A stretch of DNA of 64,000 bases from Streptomyces griseicoloratus (GTDB lineage: Bacteria; Actinomycetota; Actinomycetes; Streptomycetales; Streptomycetaceae), in the NCBI RefSeq assembly GCF_014534645.1, contig NZ_JACVQF010000220.1, positions 124,001 to 188,000 of the forward strand, written 5' to 3'. Under the pieces are notes generated by a model. The model was not told the DNA's origin, ran no database searches, and saw only the letters and a list, made by a program, of their open reading frames with translations. A program made the translations under genes and the position numbers. The first letter of the stretch is position 1, and each line of letters opens with the position of its first letter. Shown here piece by piece: positions 1 through 7,410 of the stretch.

Positions 1-332
1 TAGGCGGCGTGGTGCTGAGCCGCGTACTGGTCGTGGTTCAGGGTCTGGTGGCTGCCGGTGGTCCACTGGGTGGCGTCGTACGAACCCGTGGTGTCGTACG
101 AGTCGTAGGCGCCGGTGTTCTGGGCCGGGAGGCTCCCGAACAGGGGGTCCGCGTCGAAGGCCGCCGTGGCGGCGTGACCGCCGGTGGCAAAACCGGTGGC
201 GTCGTAGCCGCCGTACGTGGTGAGGTCGCCGTACTGGGCTTCCTCGGTGCCGTACGACGCGTAGTGCGCCGGGGCGGCGTCGGAAGCCGGGGCCGGGGTG
301 GTCATGGTCCCCGACGGGTGACGGTCGTTCAC
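1..332 (-). CDS. N-terminal part of a probable secreted/cell-wall peptidase (M23-like), truncated by window edge
   Basis: Only the first ~110 codons are present; the gene runs off the left edge. I chose the GTG at 332 because an AGAGAAG-like ribosome site lies just upstream; an in-frame ATG at 305 is the alternative. The visible protein is low in complexity and rich in Ala, Thr, Gly and Tyr-Asp pairs (YDSYDTTGSYDAT). No catalytic domain is visible. Naming it an M23 family metallopeptidase rests on memory of an orthologous Streptomyces gene at this position beside the hydrolase and icmB genes, not on motifs here. The 188 nt between this start and the hydrolase gene hold its promoter region but no element I can name. 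Confidence 0.6.
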   Translation of the reverse strand, partial: MNDRHPSGTMTTPAPASDAAPAHYASYGTEEAQYGDLTTYGGYDATGFATGGHAATAAFDADPLFGSLPAQNTGAYDSYDTTGSYDATQWTTGSHQTLNHDQYAAQHHAA

Positions 333-520
333 CAACTTCTCTTTCGCCTCGACAACAGGGGCTGCCAGAGCAGTGCGGCGACTGTACCCGGCGGTATACG
401 GGCACGACAATCTTCGGCAGGTTTCGCGCGCGCAGGAAACGGGCAATCGGCCGTGTTTTGGGGGACGGCGGACGTGAGCTTGGCTTTGTGTTCGAGAAAT
501 GTTCGACTTCGGGCCGGGTT

Positions 521-1462
521 TCAGGCGACGGTCAGGCCGTCTGCGCGGTCCTTCTTCCCGTCGGCCGGCACGGTGGTGTCGAGGGCCTGCCGTATGCCGG
601 TGGCGACGGCGGGGTGCACGGGCAGGGCGAGGTGACCGATGCCGCTCACCCGTACGTTCTCCACCGACAGGTCGGGGTGGTTGAGGCAGGCCGTCTCCAG
701 CGGGTCCATCACGCGGTCCAGGTCGCTCCAGAAGCTCACGAACCGGGTGCGGCATCCGGGTGACGGCAGGGCCAGCTCCTCCAGCACCGCGGAGCCGGGG
801 CGCATCTGGCGCACGATCGGGTGCGCGTTCGCCAGCGGCACCACGCGGGTGCCGGTGTGCGGGGTGCCGAGCGTGACGAGCATCCGGACCCGGGCGTCGC
901 CGCCGAGTCGCTGCACGTAGTAGCGCGCGATCAGTCCGCCGAGGCTGTGGCCGACGACGTCGACCCGATCGCTGCCCGTGCGGGCGCAGATCTCCTCTAT
1001 GTGCCGACCGAGCAGCTCGGCACCGGTGCGGATGTCGCAGGTCAGCGGTGAGTAGTTGAGCGACTCAACCTGGTGCCTGCCGTGCTGGGCGAGGCTGCGG
1101 CGCAGGAACAGGAAGACCGAGCGGTTGTCGATGAAGCCGTGCAGGAGGACTACCGGGAGGCTGGTGCCGGACGGCAGCTGCGGCGTGGGCGGGGACGGTC
1201 GGGGGCCCGGTGGTCCGCATCGGTCCGCCGCGTCCGGGGACGGCTGCGGCGAGGGGAGGACGGGAGCGGACCGGCGTTCCTGGACGATTCCGGAGGGGTA
1301 GAGCAGCAGATGCCCGGCGAGGATCGCGATTTCCAGTGCCGTGGCTTTCAGGAGGGTCAGGGAGATTCCCGTCAGCCTGCCCGGGAGGCCGGGCAGATCG
1401 GGCAGAAGACGCTGGCAGAACGGCAGAAGGGGCGAAACTGCCCGGGTGACCGTGACCAACAT
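521..1462 (-). CDS. Alpha/beta hydrolase, lipase/esterase-like, membrane-associated or secreted
   Basis: A 313-residue alpha/beta-hydrolase. The start at 1462 has an AGGAGG seven bases upstream; an in-frame ATG at 1483 lacks such a site. Residues ~33-58 are hydrophobic and could be a signal anchor, followed by a Pro/Ser-rich linker (~65-100). The hydrolase core begins at VVLLHGF (~104-110, oxyanion-hole HG). The nucleophile elbow is GHSLGG with Ser173. Asp249 or Asp253 and His277 (GIGHLALP) are plausible remaining triad members. This layout fits triacylglycerol lipases or esterases acting outside the membrane; the substrate cannot be read from sequence. It is transcribed alone, divergently from the mutase subunit gene. 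Confidence 0.8.
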   Translation of the reverse strand: MLVTVTRAVSPLLPFCQRLLPDLPGLPGRLTGISLTLLKATALEIAILAGHLLLYPSGIVQERRSAPVLPSPQPSPDAADRCGPPGPRPSPPTPQLPSGTSLPVVLLHGFIDNRSVFLFLRRSLAQHGRHQVESLNYSPLTCDIRTGAELLGRHIEEICARTGSDRVDVVGHSLGGLIARYYVQRLGGDARVRMLVTLGTPHTGTRVVPLANAHPIVRQMRPGSAVLEELALPSPGCRTRFVSFWSDLDRVMDPLETACLNHPDLSVENVRVSGIGHLALPVHPAVATGIRQALDTTVPADGKKDRADGLTVA

Positions 1463-1953
1463 GGGCCGACCTCCTGTCGGCACGCGGAGGAACGCCTCTG
1501 TCCCCGTGTGCCCTCGTGGAGAGCCGTGACACCTGCGGTAGGTGGTATTTGCGAGGTCGCCGTGAGCTGAATATGCCCCTGCGGCTGGTGGGGCGGTGAT
1601 GCCGGTGATGTGATCAGGTGCTGGTGGTGTCGGCGATGCGGCGATGCGGCCTTCCGCTGCCTGCCCTCGCTGCGGCTCTCCTTGCGCGTGTCCCTACCGC
1701 GACCCTCCGGAGAGATGTGCGGCGGAACGTGTCCCACGTGTGATTTCCCCCTCTGTCTCCACCGCGAAACCGCCGGTTGCGGGATGCTGGCGATAACGTT
1801 CGTTCACTTCCCCGGCACGCGCGGAGTGCGCCCTGCGGTTCGCGCAGTCCGTGCACTGTGTGCCCTTCGTGCACGCCGTGCCGTGTGTACGGCGTGGGTG
1901 ATGTGTGCGGTACTTGTCGTACGGATGGATGTAGTCGCTTCATGGAGGCAGTG
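1463..1953. other. Divergent intergenic region, hydrolase / B12-binding subunit
   Basis: About 490 nt without a convincing gene; open frames here lack coding codon bias. It must hold the promoters for both divergent genes. The clearest structure is an 8-bp hairpin at 1872-1879/1889-1896 (CACGCCGT and ACGGCGTG) in the likely 5' leader of the downstream mutase subunit gene. I did not recognise a cobalamin riboswitch. Confidence 0.5.
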
Positions 1954-2370
<417 letters not shown>

Positions 2371-2650
2371 CCGCGAGCTCGTCCGGGGCGAACGCCCGGT
2401 CGGAGCGCGTCCGGGGCCTGGACGCCCGGTCGGCCGCGCGCTCCGTGCCGGTTCGGAGACCGTCGGGCGGCACCTCGTGATGCCGGATCTCGGACCTTCT
2501 GCGTCCGGTCGCGTCCTTGCTCCCGCCTGCCGCGCGGACGCCGTCGTATGCAGTCCCGCCGCGTGGCGCCGGGCTGCGAGGCCGTGTGACGCCTGTACGA
2601 GGGGCCGGGAGTCGGCCTGCCTTGCGCGGGTCGGGAGCCGCCCCGCCTCA

Positions 2651-2886
2651 GGGGGACGGAGCCGTCCCGCGCCCGGGGCGGGCATGGCCCGTCCCGTGCC
2701 CGGGTTGTGCAGGGCTCGGTCCTCGCTGGGGTGGGCGGGGCCCAGTCCGCGCCGCGGTGGGCAGGGCCTGGCCCCTGCCGCGGTGGGCATGGCCCGTCCC
2801 GTGCCCGGGCTGTGCAGGGCCCGGACCGTGCTGCGGTGGGCCGGGCCCGGTCCGTGCCGGGGTGGGCCGGGCCTGGTTCGGCGGGG
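2651..2886. repeat. Imperfect tandem array, period ~26-27 bp, between convergent genes
   Basis: About nine degenerate units. The word GGTGGGC begins at 2730, 2756, 2782, 2835 and 2861, i.e. at steps of 26 or about twice that. A larger copy of ~105 bp is also visible: the segment starting GGGCATGGCCCGTCCC at 2680 recurs at 2785. Units resemble GGTGGGCNGGGCCNGGNCC followed by GTGCCG. The array fills most of the 575-nt gap (2371-2945) between the convergent mutase-subunit and DUF5691 genes. No open frame through it has a convincing start or codon bias. The rest of the gap shows nothing I can name. Confidence 0.75.
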
Positions 2887-2945
2887 CGGGGTGCGCGTCC
2901 CCGGGCTCCTCGCTCGGGCGGACGGTGGGAGTTCGGCGGTCTGTC

Positions 2946-4568
2946 CTAGGGCGCCCCCAGTTCCTCGGTCATCGCGGCGCGCAGGCGCAATGTCGTCACC
3001 AGGCGCTGGAACGCCTCCGCCCAGTACCCGCCCGCCCCCGGCGAAGCGTCCTCCGTCTCGTCCGGTATCGCCAGCAGGCCGTCCAGGCGGCCCGCCTCCG
3101 AGGGGTCGAGACAGCGCTCGGCCAGTCCCATGACCCCGCTGAAGCTCCATGGATAACTGCCCGCGTCCCGGGCGATGTTGAGCGCGTCGACCACCGCCCG
3201 CCCGAGCGGCGCGGCCCACGGCACCGCGCACATCCCCAGGAGCTGGAACGCCTCCGACAGGCCGTGCGTCGCGATGAACCCGGCGACCCACTCGGCCCGC
3301 TCCCCGGCGTTCAGCGTGCCGAGCAGCTTGGCCCGCTCGGCCAGGGACACCGCTCCCGGGCCGCCGGCCTCGGGTGCCGTGGGCGAACCCAGCAGCGCCC
3401 TCGCCCACCCGGCGTCCCGCTGCCGCACCGCCGCCCGGCACCAGGCCGCGTGCAGCTCGCTCTGCCAGTCGTCCGCCACGGGCAGGGCGACGATCTCCTC
3501 GGGCGTACGTCCGCCGAGCCGGGCGGGCCAGGTCCCGAGCGGTGCCGCCTCGACCAACTGGCCGAACCACCAGGAGCGTTCACCGCGTCCCGCGGGAGGC
3601 TTGGGTACGACGCCGTCGCGCTCCATGTCCGCGTCGCACTCGTGGGGGGCCTCCACGACGATCGCCGGTGCGGCGCCCGTGCGGTCGACGGACACGCAGG
3701 TCAGGGCTCTGGCCGCCATCCGCGCGGCGAGCGCCGAGCCCGGCAGCGCCGACAGCAGCTCCGCCGCCGTCGCCCGTACGTTACGGCTCCGGTCGGCCAG
3801 TGCCCGTTCCAGGAACGGCTCGTCCTGCGGCCCCAGCCCCGTCCGCAGCGAGTCGAGGAACATCAGGCGGTCCTCGGCCCGCTCCGTCGGCCAGGTGGAG
3901 GCGAGCAGCTCGCGGGCGCCGGCGGCGTCCCGGGCGCGCAGGGCCGCCAGGAGGGCGACACGCTCGGCGAACAGCCCCTCCTCCCACAGCTGCCGCACCC
4001 GGGCCGTGTCCTCGGGGCGCGGCAGCGCGGCTCCTCCGCCCGGTGCCGCGCGCAGGGCGAACCGCCAGTCCGGGTTGAGCCGGGCCAGCCACAGGGCGCG
4101 CGGCCCGGCGAACGTCAGCGTCGCCGGACGCAGGTCCGTACGCCCGCGTGCCGCGTCCAGCAGGGCGGGCAGCGTCTGAGGGGGCGCGGCGAAGCCCCGG
4201 GCGTTCGCCGCCGCCAGCCACTGGGGCAGCAGCTCCATCAGGTCGGGTGCCGTGCCCCTGCGGCCCCCGCCCGCCGTGCCGGGGCGGTCGGCGAGCAGCA
4301 TGGTGAGCCTGCGTGCCGCCGCGGCCGGCAGCGGTGGGCGCGGATCCTCGGGCGCCGGTTCCAGACGCTCCGCCGAGCGGGCGGGGCGCAGCCCGGCGCG
4401 TCTGCGCACCGTTTCCACGGCCGCCGCGTCCAGCAGGGCCGTCGGTGCCGCCCGACCGGGCGCGTGGCCCGGGGGAGTGCGCCGCTCCGTGCCGAGCAGC
4501 GCCGAGGTGACGAGTTCCTCCCAGGCGCCCGGCACGGGCGCCTGCGCGGGAGCGGGCGTCTGGGGCAT
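2946..4568 (-). CDS. DUF5691 family protein, helical-repeat-like, partner of the SWIM protein
   Basis: A 540-residue Ala/Leu/Arg-rich protein matching my recollection of DUF5691. It starts at ATG 4568 (MPQTPAPAQ) with a GGAAGGG site upstream, 23 nt after the SWIM gene stop, so the two form one leftward operon. It has no signal peptide or membrane segment. Around residues 245-285, repeated amphipathic helices (ARDAAGARELLASTW, RSRNVRATAAELLSALPG) suggest a HEAT-like scaffold. No catalytic motif is visible. Its role is unknown; linkage to the SWIM, MoxR and VWA genes suggests it works with that ATPase system. Confidence 0.75.
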   Translation of the reverse strand: MPQTPAPAQAPVPGAWEELVTSALLGTERRTPPGHAPGRAAPTALLDAAAVETVRRRAGLRPARSAERLEPAPEDPRPPLPAAAARRLTMLLADRPGTAGGGRRGTAPDLMELLPQWLAAANARGFAAPPQTLPALLDAARGRTDLRPATLTFAGPRALWLARLNPDWRFALRAAPGGGAALPRPEDTARVRQLWEEGLFAERVALLAALRARDAAGARELLASTWPTERAEDRLMFLDSLRTGLGPQDEPFLERALADRSRNVRATAAELLSALPGSALAARMAARALTCVSVDRTGAAPAIVVEAPHECDADMERDGVVPKPPAGRGERSWWFGQLVEAAPLGTWPARLGGRTPEEIVALPVADDWQSELHAAWCRAAVRQRDAGWARALLGSPTAPEAGGPGAVSLAERAKLLGTLNAGERAEWVAGFIATHGLSEAFQLLGMCAVPWAAPLGRAVVDALNIARDAGSYPWSFSGVMGLAERCLDPSEAGRLDGLLAIPDETEDASPGAGGYWAEAFQRLVTTLRLRAAMTEELGAP

Positions 4569-4591
4569 GCGGTTCCCTTCCGTGGAATGGG

Positions 4592-5947
4592 TCAGCACAG
4601 CTGCACCGCCGGTCCGGGATCCGCCGGCCAGGCCGCCAGCGGGGTGAAGCCCCGGTGACCGCACTCACCGAAGACCTTGACCGGCTCACCGCCGGAGAGG
4701 GCCACCAGGCGCCACAGACCCGGGCGGTGGTGCGTCGCGGGCGTGAGGGGCAGCGCCGTGTCCTCGTCGGCGTCCGCCAGCTGCCAGGAGTCGCCGTCCG
4801 GGACCGGAACGACCCGCTCCAGGGTCACCGGGACCGACTCCAGCCACGGGTCGTCACGGAGCGCCTCGCCGTAGCGGGCGGCGGCCCGGGTCGTCGACAC
4901 GCCCGGTGGGCGTATCGCCGTCGGGGCCGGCGGAGCGAACTGCTTGCCCAGTGACGCCCGCTGCCGGCCGCCGCCCGGATACGCGGACACCTCCGCCTCC
5001 AGGGTCAGGCCCACCGGCAGCGCGAGCTCCGGAGCACGGCCGGCGGCGCCGTAGGAGAGCAGGAGTGCGGTGCGGTTCGATTCGACGCCGTGCAGCCATA
5101 TCCGACGGGTCGTCAACCGCGTGTCGGCGGTGTCGTACTGAGCCAGGACCAGCCAGTTGTCCCGCACCGGAGGCCCGTCCGGCGACACCGGCAGGCCGAC
5201 GCGCGCGCGGACCGTCGCCGCCAGGTCGTCGGGGAGCCGATCGCGCCCCAGCCAGCCCTGGCCGAGAAGGTGGAGGAGGGCGCACTCCTCCAGGAGCCGC
5301 ACCGGCCAGCCGGGACCGGACGCCGGAATCGCTCCCAACTCCCTGACCCGCGCGGCCAGTCCCGACGCCTGGGCGTCGACCATGCGGGCCGCCGTCTCCT
5401 CCCACATCCCGTACCCGGCCTGCTCCACGCCGGCCAGACCACCGCGCAGCAGGTCCGTCAGCCGCTGCTCCAGCTCCGTGGCCCCCGCGGTGATCCGCTC
5501 GGCCCGGCGCTCCGCCCTGCGCCGCGCCGCATCCGGATCACCGGCGCCGGGCCCGGAGCCGGGGGAGTCCGCCGCACTCTTCTCCTCGGCGCGTCTGCGC
5601 CGGCCCGAGATCCACTGCTCCGCCCAGTCCGGCGCCTGCGCCGTCGGCACCGCCCCCTCCCCGCCCGCCCAGAGCAGCAGCAGACCGAGCGCGTGCTTGC
5701 ACGGGAACTTGCGGCTCGGGCAACTGCACTTGTACGCGGGCCCCGAAACGTCCGCGATGTCGACGATCGTCTGATACGGCTTGCTGCCACTGCCCTTGCA
5801 CAGCCCCCACACCGTCCCCTCGTCGGAACTCCCCGCCTCGGACCACGGCCCGGCCGCGCCGAGTTTGCTGCCCGCTTTGCGTGACGCGGCGTCAGGCGCC
5901 AGTGCCAGCACCTGGTCCGCGCTCCAGCGCACCCCCTGCTGAGTCAT
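4592..5947 (-). CDS. SWIM zinc-finger protein
   Basis: A 451-residue protein with a clear SWIM finger, CSCPSRKFPCKH, at residues 74-85 (C74, C76, C83, H85; CxC-x6-CxH), predicted to bind zinc and contact DNA or protein. The remainder has a charged region (~110-160) and C-terminal domains I do not recognise. The ATG at 5947 has no ribosome site, but the -10 element TACCTT ends seven bases upstream, so the mRNA is probably leaderless. An upstream in-frame TTG (5977) lies inside the -35 element and is rejected. The gene is followed by the DUF5691 gene and diverges from the MoxR operon. Confidence 0.85.
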   Translation of the reverse strand: MTQQGVRWSADQVLALAPDAASRKAGSKLGAAGPWSEAGSSDEGTVWGLCKGSGSKPYQTIVDIADVSGPAYKCSCPSRKFPCKHALGLLLLWAGGEGAVPTAQAPDWAEQWISGRRRRAEEKSAADSPGSGPGAGDPDAARRRAERRAERITAGATELEQRLTDLLRGGLAGVEQAGYGMWEETAARMVDAQASGLAARVRELGAIPASGPGWPVRLLEECALLHLLGQGWLGRDRLPDDLAATVRARVGLPVSPDGPPVRDNWLVLAQYDTADTRLTTRRIWLHGVESNRTALLLSYGAAGRAPELALPVGLTLEAEVSAYPGGGRQRASLGKQFAPPAPTAIRPPGVSTTRAAARYGEALRDDPWLESVPVTLERVVPVPDGDSWQLADADEDTALPLTPATHHRPGLWRLVALSGGEPVKVFGECGHRGFTPLAAWPADPGPAVQLC

Positions 5948-5954
5948 GCCATCG

Positions 5955-5977
5955 AAGGTAGATCCCGCCACTGACAA
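5955..5977 (-). promoter_or_regulatory. DNA-damage-type (RecA-independent, PafBC-like) promoter of the SWIM operon
   Basis: Reading leftward: TTGTCAGTG (5977-5969), 8 bases, then TACCTT (5960-5955). This matches exactly the actinobacterial motif TTGTCRGTG-N8-TAnnnT described for RecA-independent DNA-damage promoters, later tied to PafBC in mycobacteria. The -10 ends seven bases before the ATG at 5947, predicting a leaderless transcript. The -35 half forms a perfect 13-bp inverted repeat with the opposite promoter (5968-5980 versus 6011-6023). Confidence 0.8.
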
Positions 5978-6013
5978 TCGACCTCGCGAGCGCGTCAGTG
6001 CTGGTCAGAGCGA

Positions 6014-6036
6014 TTGTCAGTGGGGTGGTGCACCGT
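6014..6036 (+). promoter_or_regulatory. DNA-damage-type (PafBC-like) promoter of the MoxR-DUF5682-VWA operon
   Basis: TTGTCAGTG (6014-6022), 8 bases, then CACCGT (6031-6036). The -35 half matches the RecA-independent damage motif exactly; the -10 differs from TAnnnT at one of its three fixed positions. It is back-to-back with the promoter at 5955-5977. The predicted start near 6043 leaves a leader of about 37 nt with the GAGGGGG ribosome site of the MoxR gene. Confidence 0.7.
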
Positions 6037-6079
6037 GGATGCCAGATCCGAACCGGCCGAGCTGGAGGGGGACTCAGCC

Positions 6080-7279
6080 ATGCCTGCGTCCGTTGAACCG
6101 ACGTCCGTCGACCCGAGCCAGAACGGGTCCGCGCCCGCGAACACGGGGACGGGCAGCCCCGTTGCCGCGCCCGCGGACACACAGTCGAGCACACCCGGAG
6201 CCGAGGCGCTGCGGCCGCACGCCGAGCACGCCTTCGCCGCCGAACTCGCCGCGCTGGCCGCGCAGGACGACCGTCCGCGCCCGGCCCGCTGGAAGCTGTC
6301 GCCGTGGGCCGTGGCCACGTACCTGCTCGGCGGCACCCTGCCGGACGGCACGGTGATCACACCGAAATACGTGGGCCCGCGCCGCATCGTCGAAGTCGCC
6401 GTCACCACCCTCGCCACCGACCGCGCCCTGCTCCTGCTCGGCGTGCCCGGCACCGCGAAGACCTGGGTGTCCGAGCACCTGGCCGCGGCGGTCAGCGGTG
6501 ACTCCACCCTGCTGGTGCAGGGCACGGCCGGCACGCCCGAGGAGGCGATCCGCTACGGCTGGAACTACGCGCAGCTGCTCGCCCACGGCCCCAGCCGCGA
6601 CGCACTCGTGCCCAGCCCGGTCATGCGGGCCATGGCGGAGGGGATGACCGCCCGCGTCGAGGAGCTGACCCGCATCCCCGCCGACGTGCAGGACACGCTC
6701 ATCACGATCCTGTCCGAGAAGACCCTGCCCATACCGGAGCTCGGCCAGGAGGTGCAGGCGGTCCGCGGCTTCAACCTGATCGCGACCGCCAACGACCGCG
6801 ACCGCGGGGTCAACGACCTCTCCAGCGCGCTGCGCCGCCGCTTCAACACCGTGGTGCTGCCGCTGCCGGAGAGCGCCGAGGCCGAGGTCGACATCGTCTC
6901 GCGCCGCGTCGACCAGATCGGCCGGTCCCTCGACCTGCCGGCCGCGCCCGACGGCATCGACGAGATCCGCCGCGTCGTCACCGTCTTCCGCGAGCTGCGC
7001 GACGGGGTGACGGCCGACGGCCGGACGAAGCTGAAGTCGCCCAGCGGCACGCTGTCCACGGCCGAGGCCATCTCCGTGGTCACCAACGGCCTCGCTCTGG
7101 CCGCCCACTTCGGCGACGGAGTACTGCGGCCCGGTGACGTCGCCGCGGGCATCCTCGGCGCCGTCGTCCGCGACCCGGCGGCCGACCGCGTCATCTGGCA
7201 GGAGTACCTGGAGACGGTCGTCCGCGAGCGCGACGGCTGGAAGGACTTCTACCGGGCCTGCCGGGAGGTGAGCGCATGA
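6080..7279 (+). CDS. MoxR-family AAA+ ATPase
   Basis: A 399-residue AAA+ ATPase of MoxR type. An unstructured, Ala/Thr/Pro-rich N-terminus (~1-40) precedes the ATPase core. Walker A is GVPGTAKT (121-128), followed by a weak Walker B region (VEELTRIP), sensor 1 (IATAND) and an arginine-finger stretch (SSALRRRF). MoxR ATPases usually act with VWA-domain proteins to remodel or insert cofactors into protein complexes; a VWA gene lies in this operon. The ATG at 6080 is preceded by GAGGGGG with eight-base spacing. The stop overlaps the next small ORF as ATGA. Target complex unknown. Confidence 0.9.
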   Translation: MPASVEPTSVDPSQNGSAPANTGTGSPVAAPADTQSSTPGAEALRPHAEHAFAAELAALAAQDDRPRPARWKLSPWAVATYLLGGTLPDGTVITPKYVGPRRIVEVAVTTLATDRALLLLGVPGTAKTWVSEHLAAAVSGDSTLLVQGTAGTPEEAIRYGWNYAQLLAHGPSRDALVPSPVMRAMAEGMTARVEELTRIPADVQDTLITILSEKTLPIPELGQEVQAVRGFNLIATANDRDRGVNDLSSALRRRFNTVVLPLPESAEAEVDIVSRRVDQIGRSLDLPAAPDGIDEIRRVVTVFRELRDGVTADGRTKLKSPSGTLSTAEAISVVTNGLALAAHFGDGVLRPGDVAAGILGAVVRDPAADRVIWQEYLETVVRERDGWKDFYRACREVSA

Positions 7280-7410
7280 CCGGCATGTGGTGGCGGCTCC
7301 GGACGGGCGTCACGGCGTACGGCACGCGTGGTGCCGCGTCCGGCCGGACCGGGGACGAGGACGACTCGAGCTGGAACCGGAAGCGAGGGGGACGGGGTGA
7401 CGGGCGCTGA
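7276..7410 (+). CDS. Possible translationally coupled micro-ORF (44 aa) in the MoxR operon
   Basis: An ATG at 7276 overlaps the MoxR stop as ATGA and opens a 44-codon frame ending at 7410. About 39 of 44 codons end in G or C, close to real genes here, whereas the DUF5682 frame over 7328-7396 shows weaker bias. The product begins MTGMWWRLRTG, with Trp-Trp near the start and a charged Gly/Arg tail. It has no recognisable domain. The frame overlaps the start of the DUF5682 gene by 14 nt. It may be a real small protein or only a coupling device. Confidence 0.4.
   Translation: MTGMWWRLRTGVTAYGTRGAASGRTGDEDDSSWNRKRGGRGDGR

Noticed and set aside
333-520. c-di-AMP (ydaO) riboswitch before the peptidase-like gene
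   Set aside because: Some Streptomyces wall hydrolases have one, but I could not find the conserved core in this 188-nt leader.
2371-2945. Repeat-rich coding frame in the 26-bp array
   Set aside because: Frames on both strands lack a ribosome site and consistent third-position GC; period 26-27 does not keep a reading frame.
5948-5977. Longer SWIM protein starting at TTG 5977
   Set aside because: That TTG is the first part of the -35 element TTGTCAGTG, so it is upstream of the transcript.
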